Origin: Vicinamibacteria bacterium | GTDB taxonomy: Bacteria > Acidobacteriota > Vicinamibacteria > Fen-336 | Direction of reading: 5' to 3' | DNA length: 36,371 nucleotides | Assembly: GCA_023701125.1 (NCBI GenBank) | Contig: JAMPXO010000043.1 | Span: 1-36,371, forward strand | Shown here: piece after piece, positions 1 to 8,344 of the stretch | How positions within the stretch are numbered: position 1 is the first letter of the stretch | How the letters are laid out: each line of letters starts with the position of its first letter | Made by a program: the position numbers and the translations under genes | The notes under the pieces: model-generated | Told to the model about the DNA's origin: nothing | Databases searched by the model: none | What the model saw: only the letters and a program-made list of their open reading frames with translations

Positions 1-1
1 C

Positions 2-616
2 GCGGACCCGCAGGCGGCGCTGGCCGCCTGGTCGGGGCAGCCGGCGCTGCCTCGCGCGTGGCTCGAGAAGCTGGCGGTCGCCACCGGCCTCGCCGAGGCG
101 GGTCGCCTCGCTGACCTCGCGCCGATGGTGGCCGAGTTGCGGCGGGCTTCCCCGAGCGATGCCGCGCTGCTCGAGGCGATCGCGATCGCCCGCCACGCCG
201 ACCCCGCGTTGGCCACGGCGGCCCTGGCCGCCGGCTGGGCGCAGCTCCGGCTCTCGCCGTGGGCGTATCCGGCGCTCGGGCAGCGCGCCCTGCACGCGAC
301 CCTGGCCCTCGCTCGCCGCGCTCCGACGCGCACGGCGGAGCTGCTGCGCGACCTGCGCCAGCCCTTCGCCGTCGACGTCCTGCACGACGACCGGCGGCGC
401 ACCGTGCTGGCGCTGCTCGCCTCGCTGCCGCAACCGGCCCCCGAGTGCGCCGAGGTGCTGGCCGACTTCGAGCCCCACTTCCCCTGGCAACTGCCCCTGC
501 TGCAACTGCGGGCGCGCTGCGAGGCCCGGCTCGGAGGACGCGGCCGAGCGGACGCGGACGTCCGCTCGTTCCTGCAAGCACAGCCGGCGCGGCTGTCCGA
601 CGGACTGGGCGGCTAG
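2..616 (+). CDS. C-terminal part of an unassigned alpha-helical (TPR-like) protein, partial
   Basis: The reading frame is open from the first bases of the window and ends at TAG 614-616, so about 204 C-terminal residues are visible and the start lies upstream. The sequence is rich in Ala, Leu and Arg and looks like successive amphipathic helices of the TPR/solenoid kind, with no catalytic motif, membrane segment or signal visible. It is convergent with gmd, leaving only 10 bp between the two stops. I do not recognise the family. Helical tails of this sort occur on large membrane or synthase proteins, but nothing here proves that. The ATG at 125 is only an internal methionine. Confidence 0.6.
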   Translation, partial: ADPQAALAAWSGQPALPRAWLEKLAVATGLAEAGRLADLAPMVAELRRASPSDAALLEAIAIARHADPALATAALAAGWAQLRLSPWAYPALGQRALHATLALARRAPTRTAELLRDLRQPFAVDVLHDDRRRTVLALLASLPQPAPECAEVLADFEPHFPWQLPLLQLRARCEARLGGRGRADADVRSFLQAQPARLSDGLGG

Positions 617-626
617 TTCAGGCCGT

Positions 627-1586
627 CTAGGCCCGCTCCATGTCGGCGTCCACCATCATCCGGACGAGCTCGCGGAAGCCCACTTTCGGCTCCCAGCCGA
701 GGACCGTCTTGGCCTTCGTCGGATCGCCGAGGAGCAGGTCGACCTCGGCTGGGCGGAAGAAGCGCGGGTCGACGACCACGAAGTCCTTCCAGTCGAGCCC
801 CACGTAGCCGAACGCCTCGTCGAGGAACTCGCGGACGGAGTAGGTGTGGCCGGTCGCCACCACGTAGTCGCCGGGCTGGTCCTGCTGCAGCATCCGCCAC
901 ATCGCGTCGACGTAGTCGCCCGCGAAGCCCCAGTCGCGCTTGGCGTCCAGGTTGCCGAGCCGGAGCTCCTTCTCCTTGCCCTTCTTGATCGCGGCCAGTC
1001 CCATCGTGATCTTGCGGGTGACGAAGTTCTCGCCGCGGCGCGGGGACTCGTGGTTGAACAGGATGCCGTTGGAGACGTGCATCCCGTAGCCCTCGCGGTA
1101 GTTGACGGCCATGTAGTGGCCGAACACCTTGCTCACGGCGTAGGGCGAGCGGGGGTGGAAGGGCGTCGTCTCCTTCTGCGGCGTCTCGTGGACGAGGCCG
1201 AACATCTCCGACGAGCCCGCCTGGTAGACGCGGCTCGGCAGCTCCAGCTCGCGGACTGCGTCGAGCAGGCGCAGCACGCCGGAGCCGACGACGTTGGCCG
1301 TGTACTCGGGCATCTCGAACGAGACCTTGACGTGGCTCTGGGCCGCCAGGTTGTAGATCTCGTCGGGCTTGACGGACTGGATGGTGCGGACCAGGCTGTT
1401 CTGGTCGACCAGGTCCCCGTAGTGGAGCACCAGGTGGTCACGGACGGCGTCGATGCGCCAGGTGTTGAAGGACGAGCTGCGGCGGACCAGGCCGTGCACC
1501 TCGTATCCCTTGGCCAGCAGCAGCTCGGCGAGGTAACTGCCGTCCTGTCCCGTGATCCCCGTGACGAGTGCCTTCTTCTGGGCCAA
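627..1586 (-). CDS. gmd: GDP-mannose 4,6-dehydratase
   Basis: Extended short-chain dehydrogenase of 319 residues that converts GDP-mannose to GDP-4-keto-6-deoxymannose, the precursor of GDP-rhamnose, GDP-fucose and related deoxysugars for polysaccharide or glycan synthesis in the cytosol. Visible signatures are the NADP-binding GITGQDG (residues 10-16), the SSEMFG segment (125-130, active-site Ser/Glu region) and the YxxxK dyad Tyr149/Lys153. The length fits the short bacterial Gmd class. The start is TTG at 1584-1586, chosen because AGGAGG lies 8 nt upstream and the product begins directly at the Rossmann strand. No partner reductase (rmd/fcl) is in the window. A sigma-70-like promoter (1655-1684) and, further upstream, a sigma-54 site (1873-1889) point towards it. 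Confidence 0.95.
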   Translation of the reverse strand: MAQKKALVTGITGQDGSYLAELLLAKGYEVHGLVRRSSSFNTWRIDAVRDHLVLHYGDLVDQNSLVRTIQSVKPDEIYNLAAQSHVKVSFEMPEYTANVVGSGVLRLLDAVRELELPSRVYQAGSSEMFGLVHETPQKETTPFHPRSPYAVSKVFGHYMAVNYREGYGMHVSNGILFNHESPRRGENFVTRKITMGLAAIKKGKEKELRLGNLDAKRDWGFAGDYVDAMWRMLQQDQPGDYVVATGHTYSVREFLDEAFGYVGLDWKDFVVVDPRFFRPAEVDLLLGDPTKAKTVLGWEPKVGFRELVRMMVDADMERA

Positions 1587-1654
1587 CCTGGAGTCCTCCT
1601 CTAGTGTCGTGTCGTTCGCGGCGCACCGATGCAGCGCACAGCGCGCGGCGCGGG

Positions 1655-1684
1655 AAGATACACCGCCGCAGCGCCACGGCTCAA
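1655..1684 (-). promoter_or_regulatory. Sigma-70-type promoter for gmd
   Basis: Minus-strand TTGAGC (1679-1684), 18-bp spacer, TATCTT (1655-1660). The predicted start near 1648 gives a leader of about 60 nt before the TTG start of gmd. The same -10 hexamer TATCTT occurs at the tRNA-Gly and 31.4-kb promoters in this window. Confidence 0.45.
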
Positions 1685-1708
1685 ACGGGCCAGCCGTTCA
1701 GTCGCCAG

Positions 1709-1864
1709 AAAAAGAAAAAGGACCGCGGGTCGCACCCTCGAGATCCCGCGTGCGGCCGATGCCGCTCGCTTCCGGCCCGCCTCCGACGGTGGCTCCCTCC
1801 AAACCACCGCCAGCGCCAGGCTGGTGTGGGACCCGCGTGTGCGACCACGCGATCCGCGAACACC
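1709..1864 (-). ncRNA. Candidate sigma-54-dependent small RNA (or long gmd leader)
   Basis: The sigma-54 element at 1873-1889 predicts a start at about 1863-1864 on the minus strand. From exactly that point the sequence can fold into a long imperfect hairpin (1823-1864): outer GGTGT/ACACC, inner GGA/TCC, then CGCGTG/CACGCG around a 6-nt loop. Downstream, a short GC hairpin (GACC-GCG-GGTC, 1721-1731) is followed by TTTTTCTTTTT (1709-1719), a terminator-like end giving a transcript of about 156 nt. Gmd has its own promoter further downstream, so this RNA could be an independent unit. It contains six GGA trinucleotides, a mild excess for this GC content. No convincing ORF or Shine-Dalgarno is present. 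No known sRNA family is recognised. Confidence 0.3.
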
Positions 1865-1872
1865 ATGCCTAT

Positions 1873-1889
1873 AAGCAGACGCCGTGCCA
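1873..1889 (-). promoter_or_regulatory. Sigma-54 (RpoN) -24/-12 promoter
   Basis: The minus strand reads TGGCACG-GCGT-CTGCT against the consensus TGGCACG-N4-TTGCW: a single mismatch, with the essential GG and GC separated by exactly 10 bp. The predicted start is near 1863. It lies downstream of an IHF-type site and a palindrome, beside the gene of a sigma-54 activator (2004-3380). Confidence 0.6.
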
Positions 1890-1905
1890 GCTTTCGCCTT
1901 GTCCG

Positions 1906-1918
1906 TAACCAATTGATT
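1906..1918 (-). promoter_or_regulatory. IHF-type binding site
   Basis: The minus strand reads AATCAATTGGTTA, a full match to the IHF consensus WATCAANNNNTTR. It sits 16 bp upstream of the -24 element and between it and the palindrome at 1962-1981, the classic position for a bend that brings a sigma-54 activator to the promoter. The surroundings are unusually AT-rich for this genome. Confidence 0.45.
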
Positions 1919-1961
1919 GTAAAGACATTCATCAATCGTGAGCGGCCGGGTAGATCGAATC

Positions 1962-1981
1962 ACGTTGCGCTTTTGCAACGT
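1962..1981. promoter_or_regulatory. Palindromic enhancer-like site (candidate activator UAS)
   Basis: Perfect inverted repeat ACGTTGC-N6-GCAACGT, about 72 bp upstream of the sigma-54 -24 element and 22 bp past the stop codon of the NtrC-like regulator. Size and position fit a dimeric Fis-type HTH activator site, so the neighbouring regulator is the obvious candidate ligand. Alternatively it could be the transcription terminator of that regulator gene, but no T-run follows on the minus strand. Confidence 0.45.
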
Positions 1982-2003
1982 TGATTATCCGAAACGCAAC
2001 CAC

Positions 2004-3380
2004 TCAGTCCTCCGAGGCGATACCAATGCCCAGTTGCTTCATCTTCCGGTACAAGTTGGTGCGCTCGATGCCCAGATCACGAGCAGTCCGCATCAGGCTG
2101 CCTTCATTCGCCGCCAGTCGCTCGACGATGTAGTTCCGCTCGAACCGGGCCCGGGCCTCGCGCAGCGTCGCCGTCTGGGGCACCCCGTCCCCGGCCCCCT
2201 GCGGCGCCGGGTTCATCTGCAGCGCCTCCATCACCTCGCGATGCCCGACCGTCTCCCCCGGCACCATCACGACCAGGCGTTCCATCAGGTTGCGCAGTTC
2301 CCGCACGTTGCCCTTCCAGGGCAGGTGGCCCAGGAAGTCGGCGGCGCGCGGACCGAGGCGCTTCGGCGGCAGGCCGTTTTCCAGGCTGGCCAGCCGCAGG
2401 AAGTGGGCGGCCAGCTCCGGGACGTCCTGGCGGCGGGTGCGCAACGGCGGCACGTTGATGGTCAGCACGTTGAGCCGGTGATACAGGTCCTCGCGGAACG
2501 CGCCGCGCGCGATCTCCTCGGGGATGTTCTTGCTGGTCGCGGCCAGCACCCGGACGTCGACGGCGCGGGTGTCGCTGCTGCCGACCGGCGAGATCACGCC
2601 CTCCTGCAGCACGCGCAGCAGCTTGGCCTGGGCGGACAGGCTCATGTCCCCCAGCTCGTCGAGGAACAGCGTGCCAGTGTGTGCCGTCTCGAAGCGGCCC
2701 TTGCGGTCGGCGGTCGCGCCGGTGAAGGCGCCGCGCAGGTGGCCGAACATCTCGCTCTCGATCAGCTCGCTGGGGATCGCCGCGCAGTTGAGCTCGACGA
2801 AGGGGCGCGCCCGGCGCGGCGAGAGGGCGTGGATGGCGCGCGCGATCAGTTCCTTGCCCGAGCCGCTCTCGCCACAGATCAGGACCCGGCACTTGGTCGG
2901 CGCCGCCATCTCGATCAGCTGGTAGATGCGCCGCATCGGGTCCGACCGCCCCACCATGCCGAAGCGACCGCCATCGGTCTCGCGGTCGGTCTCCGGGCCG
3001 AACAGGGTCGGCCGCAGCGCCCGTTCCAGCACCCGCAGCAGGGAGTCCGCCTCGACCGGTTTCTCGATGAAGTCGGTGGCCCCCACCCGCATCGCCTCGA
3101 CCGCTTCCGAGACCGTGCCGACGCCCGAGACGACGACCACCGGCGTGCCCGGGGCCTCGCGCTGGAGCGCCTGCAGGACGTCGATGCCCGTGCCATCGGG
3201 CAGCCTCAGGTCGAGCAGCACCCCGGCGGGTCGCAGCCGCGAGAACACCCGCAGGCCCTCGGCGACGTTGGCCGCGTCGACCGCCTGGTAGCCGCCCTTC
3301 TTGAGGATCGCAACCGAGGTCGCCCGCACGATGTCGTCGTCGTCGATGACCAGGATCAGGCTCTTGTCGGCGGCTACCAT
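2004..3380 (-). CDS. Sigma-54-dependent NtrC-family response regulator
   Basis: Cytosolic enhancer-binding activator of RpoN promoters, 458 residues. Domains in order: receiver (about 1-125) with acidic pocket Asp13-16, phosphoacceptor Asp57 (LLDLRLPDG), Ser85 and Lys107; AAA+ domain (about 140-375) with Walker A GESGSGKE (170-177), the sigma-54 contact loop GAFTGA (217-222) and Walker B TLFLDE; and a C-terminal Fis-type helix-turn-helix ending RTNLYRKMKQLGI, as in NtrX-like regulators. I chose ATG 3378-3380 because it places the receiver strand at the usual distance from the N-terminus; an in-frame ATG at 3399-3401 behind GGGGCGG is a reasonable alternative. No sensor kinase gene is in the window. 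Its 3' side borders a sigma-54 promoter layout, suggesting local control of that site. Confidence 0.93.
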   Translation of the reverse strand: MVAADKSLILVIDDDDIVRATSVAILKKGGYQAVDAANVAEGLRVFSRLRPAGVLLDLRLPDGTGIDVLQALQREAPGTPVVVVSGVGTVSEAVEAMRVGATDFIEKPVEADSLLRVLERALRPTLFGPETDRETDGGRFGMVGRSDPMRRIYQLIEMAAPTKCRVLICGESGSGKELIARAIHALSPRRARPFVELNCAAIPSELIESEMFGHLRGAFTGATADRKGRFETAHTGTLFLDELGDMSLSAQAKLLRVLQEGVISPVGSSDTRAVDVRVLAATSKNIPEEIARGAFREDLYHRLNVLTINVPPLRTRRQDVPELAAHFLRLASLENGLPPKRLGPRAADFLGHLPWKGNVRELRNLMERLVVMVPGETVGHREVMEALQMNPAPQGAGDGVPQTATLREARARFERNYIVERLAANEGSLMRTARDLGIERTNLYRKMKQLGIGIASED

Positions 3381-3445
3381 GGTGAATCGCCATGCTACCA
3401 TCCGCCCCACTTCGGGCGGCCCGTGGCGCCGCCCCGGGAGGGCGC

Positions 3446-3946
3446 TTGCGGTTCCTGTCGAAGGCGCGCCGGGCGGCGCTGCACGCGGCTGCGGTCGCAC
3501 TAGCAGTGACGGCCGGGGCTTGCTACGACTTCCACCTCACCGGCCCCGAGGACGCCCCGCCTGCGGCCTCTCCCAACGTCGTGACCGTGACGATCGAGTA
3601 CCGTCAGCCCAACGAGTGCGTCAGCGCGTCCCGCTGCGAGGACAACGTGGTGTTCTTCGCGAGCTGGATGCGGCCGGGGGCCGAGTTCCTGCTGAAGGCG
3701 GACCCGGGAAGCCACCTGTGGGTCGGCACGGCCCAGAACGTCCCGGTCAACTTCCCGCCAAGCGGCGAGCCCTATCGGGTGAAGGTCTACGACCCCTACC
3801 TGCGCGACACGTTGACCGAGGGTTTCAGCGCCGAGCGCCTGGTGCTCGGTGGCCAGCGCGTGCTCGCGATCGACGGCTCGGGCGGTCGCAACGAGGCGGG
3901 GCTCGTCTACATCGACCAGCAGGGCCAGGCCCGCAACGCATACTGA
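3446..3946 (+). CDS. Small exported lipoprotein-like protein of unknown function
   Basis: About 166 residues. The proposed start is TTG 3446-3448, preceded by GGGAGG, which gives a clean signal sequence: a basic n-region (RFLSKARR), a hydrophobic Ala/Val core and a Cys in TAGAC, a weak lipobox. An in-frame ATG at 3392 would add an unlikely 18-residue arginine/proline-rich head. The mature part looks beta-rich, with a CVSASRC cysteine pair that could form a disulfide. I do not recognise the family. It is divergent from the sigma-54 regulator (65 bp between starts) and ends in a stem-loop terminator shared with the convergent HEAT gene. Confidence 0.65.
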   Translation: MRFLSKARRAALHAAAVALAVTAGACYDFHLTGPEDAPPAASPNVVTVTIEYRQPNECVSASRCEDNVVFFASWMRPGAEFLLKADPGSHLWVGTAQNVPVNFPPSGEPYRVKVYDPYLRDTLTEGFSAERLVLGGQRVLAIDGSGGRNEAGLVYIDQQGQARNAY

Positions 3947-3952
3947 GGCGGC

Positions 3953-3972
3953 GTGGGCGCCGGAGCGCCCAC
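3953..3972. terminator. Perfect stem-loop between convergent genes
   Basis: GTGGGCGC-CGGA-GCGCCCAC: 8-bp perfect GC stem with a tetraloop, 6 bp after the stop of the lipoprotein gene. No T-run follows; the stem works in either direction. Confidence 0.5.
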
Positions 3973-3975
3973 TGC

Positions 3976-4000
3976 CCCGACCCTCGACTATCGGGTCGGG
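3976..4000. terminator. Second stem-loop between convergent genes
   Basis: CCCGACCC, 9-nt loop, GGGTCGGG: an 8-bp perfect stem 3 bp beyond the first hairpin. It overlaps the last codons of the HEAT gene (stop TAG 3988-3990). The two hairpins together probably separate the convergent transcripts. Confidence 0.4.
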
Positions 4001-5298
4001 CCGCCCTGGGCGACGGACTGGATGCTGCGCAGCCGCTCGACGGCGCGGTTCGCGCGGTCGGCGACCTTCGGCGACGGGTCCGAGATCAGCGGCGTGAGGC
4101 GCGCAATCGCGTCGGGGTCGCCAATCAAGGCCAGCACGTCCGACAACGCCGCCCGCACCTCGGGCTCGGGGTCGTTCAGGTAGGGATAGAGGTCGTTGAG
4201 CAGGTCGCGCCCCAGTTCCAGCAGGTAGGCCCGGCAGCGGTCTCCGGTCGCCCGCGAGGGCAGGGCCAGCACGATCGAGTCCACGAACGCCCGGTCGCCC
4301 AGCCGCACGAGCGCAAACGCCAGCGCCAGTCGCAGCGTCTCGCTCGACTCGCGCTGGAAGTCCTTCTTGAAGGCCGCGATCATCGTGCCGTCCGCCACCC
4401 GGGCCAGGCCCTCGACGGCGAGCTTGCGCCGCTCGAGGTCCGGGTCCTGGGCCAGCGAGCGGAACAGTTCCGCCTGGGCCGGGTCGGCCAGCCGGCTGAG
4501 GCTCTCCAGGACCCGCAACGAGGCCTCGCGCGACAGCTTCTGTTCCAGCATCTGGCGGAGCACCGGCGCCGCGTCGCGGACCTGGAGCACGCCGATCGCC
4601 CGCAAGGTGCGGCTGCGCACGTCGGAGGCCGGATCGGACAACAGCGGGATCAGTGCGCGGCCCTCGTTGGCCGTCCCGACCTTGCCGATCGCGGTCGCCG
4701 CGGCGCCGCGCACCTCGGGAGCCACGTCCTGCAACGCCGTCGCCAGCGCCGGCAGCGTCGAGCGGCCGTCGAGGATACCGAGGGCGTAGGCCGCGCTTTC
4801 GCGCAGCGGGATCTCCGCGTCGCCGAGCATGGCCTGGATGCCCGCGTAGACCGTGGGGTCGACGCGGACCGTGACCGGCAGCGAGTGGCGCTCGTGCTCG
4901 TCCGCGAACGTGCGCAGGAAGCGAGGCACCGTGCCGGCCCGCTCGACCTCGGCGTGGAGATCGACCAGTGCGCCCAGCGCCGCCTCGCGGATGCGCGCGT
5001 CGCCGTCGCCCAGCGAGACCACCAGCGCGGGCACCGCGCCACGGTCGCGCAGGTCGGTCAGCGCTTTCACGACCTCGACCCGGACCCGCCACTCGGGATC
5101 GCGCACGAGCGCCGCCAGCGGCGCCACGGCGTCCGTGCGCCCGCTCTTGCCGAGCTCGGCCGCCGCCTCTTGCCGCGTCTTCGCGTTCGGGCTCTTCAGG
5201 TTCGCGACCAGGTCCTCGAAGGTCGGACGCGCGGCGGACGCTCCCAGCGCGACCGAAGCCGCGAGCCACACGAAGAGCCCTGTCGTGCGCAGACGCAT
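3988..5298 (-). CDS. Exported HEAT-repeat protein
   Basis: 436 residues from ATG 5296-5298, which has a strong Shine-Dalgarno (GAGGAGGGG). A signal peptide (residues 1-22, ending ASA-ARP) is followed almost entirely by HEAT/PBS-lyase-type helical repeats of about 30-37 residues, with recurring patterns such as DPEWRVRVEVVKAL and DPASDVRSRTLRAIG, so it is a scaffold or protein-binding solenoid outside the cytoplasm. No catalytic residues are visible. The gene starts 11 bp after the S41 protease gene and is surely cotranscribed with it. By analogy with exported helical-repeat adaptors of Ctp proteases (for example LbcA in Pseudomonas), it may present substrates to or tether the protease; that is inference. 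Confidence 0.8.
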   Translation of the reverse strand: MRLRTTGLFVWLAASVALGASAARPTFEDLVANLKSPNAKTRQEAAAELGKSGRTDAVAPLAALVRDPEWRVRVEVVKALTDLRDRGAVPALVVSLGDGDARIREAALGALVDLHAEVERAGTVPRFLRTFADEHERHSLPVTVRVDPTVYAGIQAMLGDAEIPLRESAAYALGILDGRSTLPALATALQDVAPEVRGAAATAIGKVGTANEGRALIPLLSDPASDVRSRTLRAIGVLQVRDAAPVLRQMLEQKLSREASLRVLESLSRLADPAQAELFRSLAQDPDLERRKLAVEGLARVADGTMIAAFKKDFQRESSETLRLALAFALVRLGDRAFVDSIVLALPSRATGDRCRAYLLELGRDLLNDLYPYLNDPEPEVRAALSDVLALIGDPDAIARLTPLISDPSPKVADRANRAVERLRSIQSVAQGGPTR

Positions 5299-5309
5299 GC
5301 CCCCTCCTC

Positions 5310-7016
5310 TCAATTCCCGGTGCCCGCGGCCCGCGCCACGCGCTGCTCTGCCTCGCGCGCAGCCACGAACCCCTGCGGGTCCTTCAGCAGCAGCTCGGCG
5401 CGCGGGATCAGCTCCAGCGCCTTCTGCAGTTGCACGTCGAACTGGGTGGTGCGCCGGCGGGCCTCGGCTTCGCCCCACACCTGGCGCAGGATCTCCTCCT
5501 GCAGCACGCGGGTGATGAGGTCGCGGTGCTCGAGGAGCTCCTCGTCGGTGTGGGCGACCTTCTGCTCACCGAGGTGGCGGCGGAAATCCTCCAGCACCCG
5601 GGCGTCGACGGCGAAGTCGCGCCGGATCGGCTTCAGCCGCGACACGCCGGTGTCCGAGCGCGAGCCGGCCCCTTCCACCCTGGCGCGGCCGACGTTCTCC
5701 TCCGGCTCGAACGTGCGGGCGAAGGAGACGAACGCCTGGCGCCCGACCAGCGAGGCCACGAACTTGGGCAACGTCTCGCGCTCGACGCAATAGTCCGGCG
5801 TGATGCCGTCGCCGCCGTACACCTTGCGCCCGGCGTCCGTCAGCCGCGCGTCGGCTCCCGACTCCCCGCACGCTGCGCGGTCGCGCGGCGCGACGTAGTC
5901 CTCGAGCGCCGTCTTGCCGTAGTCACGCTGGATCAGGCGGCCAGAGGGCGTGTAGTAGCGGGCGGTGGTCAGCGCCAGCGCGTAGCCGCGCGAGCTGCGC
6001 AGCGGCAGGATCGTCTGCACCAGGCCCTTGCCGAACGTGGTCTCGCCGACGATCAGGCCGCGGTCGTGGTCCTGGATCGCGCCCGCCACGATCTCCGAGG
6101 CCGACGCGCTGTGGCGCGAGACCAGCACGACCAGCGGCAGGCTGGCAAACGCGCTGTCGCGCTCGGTGATGAACGTGGCCTCGTCGCGCTTGTAGCGGCC
6201 CTTGGTGAAGACCACCAGCTGCCCCTTCTTGAGGAACAGGTTGGAAACCGCGAAGGCCTGGTCGAGCAGGCCACCGGGGTTGTCGCGGATGTCGAGCACC
6301 ACGGAGGTCGCGCCCTGCTTGATCAGCGCCTTCAGCGCTCGCTCCAGCTCGCGCTCGCAATCGGCCGGCTCGCCCGAGCGACAGGCCGTCGTCTCGTTGA
6401 AATCGATCAGCCGCACGTAGCCGGTGCGCGGCGTCGCCATGAACGCGTAGGGCACGGAATGCAGCGGGATCTCGTCGCGGATGACCGTGAACTCGAGCGG
6501 CGCCTCGTAGCCCTGGCGCTCGATCGTGATCTGAACCGGAGAGCCCTTGGCCCCGCGCAGCTTCTTGACGGCGTCGTCGATGCTCAGGCCGCGGGCGTCC
6601 TGGCCCTCGATCTTCGCGATCACGTCGCCCGTGCGCAGGCCCAGCCGGTGCGCCGGCGTGCCCTCGAAGATGGCGACGACGGTGATCCCGCCGTCGATCG
6701 ACTGCACGGTGATGCCGAGCCCGTAGTAGGAGCCGCGCTGCTTCTCCTGCAGCGACGAATACTCCTTGATCTCCAGGAAATTGGAGTGCGGGTCGAGGGT
6801 CCGCAGCATCTCCCGGATCGAGGCGCTGACCAGCCGGTCGCTGGGGATCTCGTCCGCGTAGTTCTCCTCGATCGCGCCGAGGATCGCGGTGTACAGCCGC
6901 AGCCGGTCGGACAGCCGGGTGGTCCCGGCGAGCGCGCGCTCGCCGAACAGCCCGCCCGCGAGGGTCGAGGCCGCCAGGATGCCGAGGCACAACGTCGTCA
7001 GGCGAGAGATCCGCAT
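5310..7016 (-). CDS. S41 family C-terminal processing protease (Ctp/Prc type)
   Basis: Exported serine protease of 568 residues with a Ser/Lys dyad, of the family that trims or degrades periplasmic and outer-membrane proteins. Features: N-terminal signal or anchor (1-30), PDZ domain (about 95-175, including GLGITVQ and the LRTGDVIAKIEG segment), then the S41 fold with LDIRDNPGG (241-249). The dyad is Ser305 in SASASE and Lys330 in TFGKG, 25 residues apart, the same distance as in E. coli Prc. A C-terminal extension of about 130 residues is charged and helical. Two cysteine pairs could form disulfides. The ATG start has AAGGGGAA just upstream and an extended -10 about 37 bp away. The downstream HEAT gene is its likely partner. 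Confidence 0.92.
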   Translation of the reverse strand: MRISRLTTLCLGILAASTLAGGLFGERALAGTTRLSDRLRLYTAILGAIEENYADEIPSDRLVSASIREMLRTLDPHSNFLEIKEYSSLQEKQRGSYYGLGITVQSIDGGITVVAIFEGTPAHRLGLRTGDVIAKIEGQDARGLSIDDAVKKLRGAKGSPVQITIERQGYEAPLEFTVIRDEIPLHSVPYAFMATPRTGYVRLIDFNETTACRSGEPADCERELERALKALIKQGATSVVLDIRDNPGGLLDQAFAVSNLFLKKGQLVVFTKGRYKRDEATFITERDSAFASLPLVVLVSRHSASASEIVAGAIQDHDRGLIVGETTFGKGLVQTILPLRSSRGYALALTTARYYTPSGRLIQRDYGKTALEDYVAPRDRAACGESGADARLTDAGRKVYGGDGITPDYCVERETLPKFVASLVGRQAFVSFARTFEPEENVGRARVEGAGSRSDTGVSRLKPIRRDFAVDARVLEDFRRHLGEQKVAHTDEELLEHRDLITRVLQEEILRQVWGEAEARRRTTQFDVQLQKALELIPRAELLLKDPQGFVAAREAEQRVARAAGTGN

Positions 7017-7052
7017 TTCCCCTTCGTGTGGCGCGAAAAATGGCCCCGGAGA

Positions 7053-7061
7053 ATGATAACA
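7053..7061 (-). promoter_or_regulatory. Extended -10 promoter for the S41/HEAT operon
   Basis: Minus strand TGTTATCAT (extended -10, TGnTATnAT) in the 67-bp gap before the protease gene, predicting a leader of about 30 nt. No good -35 is visible. Confidence 0.35.
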
Positions 7062-7083
7062 GGCGCTTCTGTCGGCGGCCCGC

Positions 7084-7566
7084 TCACTCCGCCGCCGGCA
7101 ACAGGAACTCGTCGGCGTCGGGGTCGACGTCGAACAGCTCGGCGTAGCGGGCCCAGTCGAGCGCGGTCGCCAGCTGTCGCTCGGCCTCTCCGGGCGAGAA
7201 GTGGTCGACCAACTGATCCCGGAAGGTCTCGCGGGAGACGCGGCCGGCAGGCGAGGCCCGCAGCGCGACCAGGATCGTCTGCACGAGCGGCAGCGCGCCC
7301 ACGGCGCGCGCCAGCCGCAGCTTGCGGTCGGCCTCTTCCGCGACCGCCACCGCGCGACCGTCCTCGGTCAGCTCGATGTCGCCCGAGTGGATGCGGACGA
7401 GACCCAGCAGCTTGGCCGCCGAGGTCACCGGCAGCAGGTCGTCGAGCTCGTAGCCCAGCGGACCGCCGAGCTTGTAGAGGTCCTCGCGCCCATGCGGCGC
7501 CTCCTTCAGGTGCTCCAGCAGTCCCAGCACCATCCCGATCGCCGCGTGCGGCAGCGGTTCCCTCAT
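7084..7566 (-). CDS. AAA-associated domain protein (detached C-terminal domain of the ABC ATPase)
   Basis: 160 residues resembling the AAA-associated C-terminal domain (AAA_assoc_C) usually fused behind the ATPase of NitT/TauT-like ABC transporters. The pattern GLLEHLKEA...DLYKLGGPLGYELDDLLPVTSAAKLLGL, with GDIELTEDG in the middle, is typical of this winged-helix-like region. Here it is a separate gene: the ATPase ends at TGA 7577-7579, 10 bp later comes ATG 7564-7566, and GGGGGAGG lies in the gap, so this is a true gene boundary rather than a frameshift. It probably acts as a regulatory subunit on the ATPase, perhaps sensing substrate or nucleotide state; that is inference. Confidence 0.8.
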   Translation of the reverse strand: MREPLPHAAIGMVLGLLEHLKEAPHGREDLYKLGGPLGYELDDLLPVTSAAKLLGLVRIHSGDIELTEDGRAVAVAEEADRKLRLARAVGALPLVQTILVALRASPAGRVSRETFRDQLVDHFSPGEAERQLATALDWARYAELFDVDPDADEFLLPAAE

Positions 7567-7576
7567 CGCCTCCCCC

Positions 7577-8340
<764 letters not shown>

Positions 8341-8344
<4 letters not shown>

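Noticed and set aside
1601-1978. Small minus-strand frames (125 and 84 residues) in the gap upstream of gmd
   Set aside because: Arg/Ala-rich, no Shine-Dalgarno, and they run across the sigma-54 and sigma-70 promoter elements.
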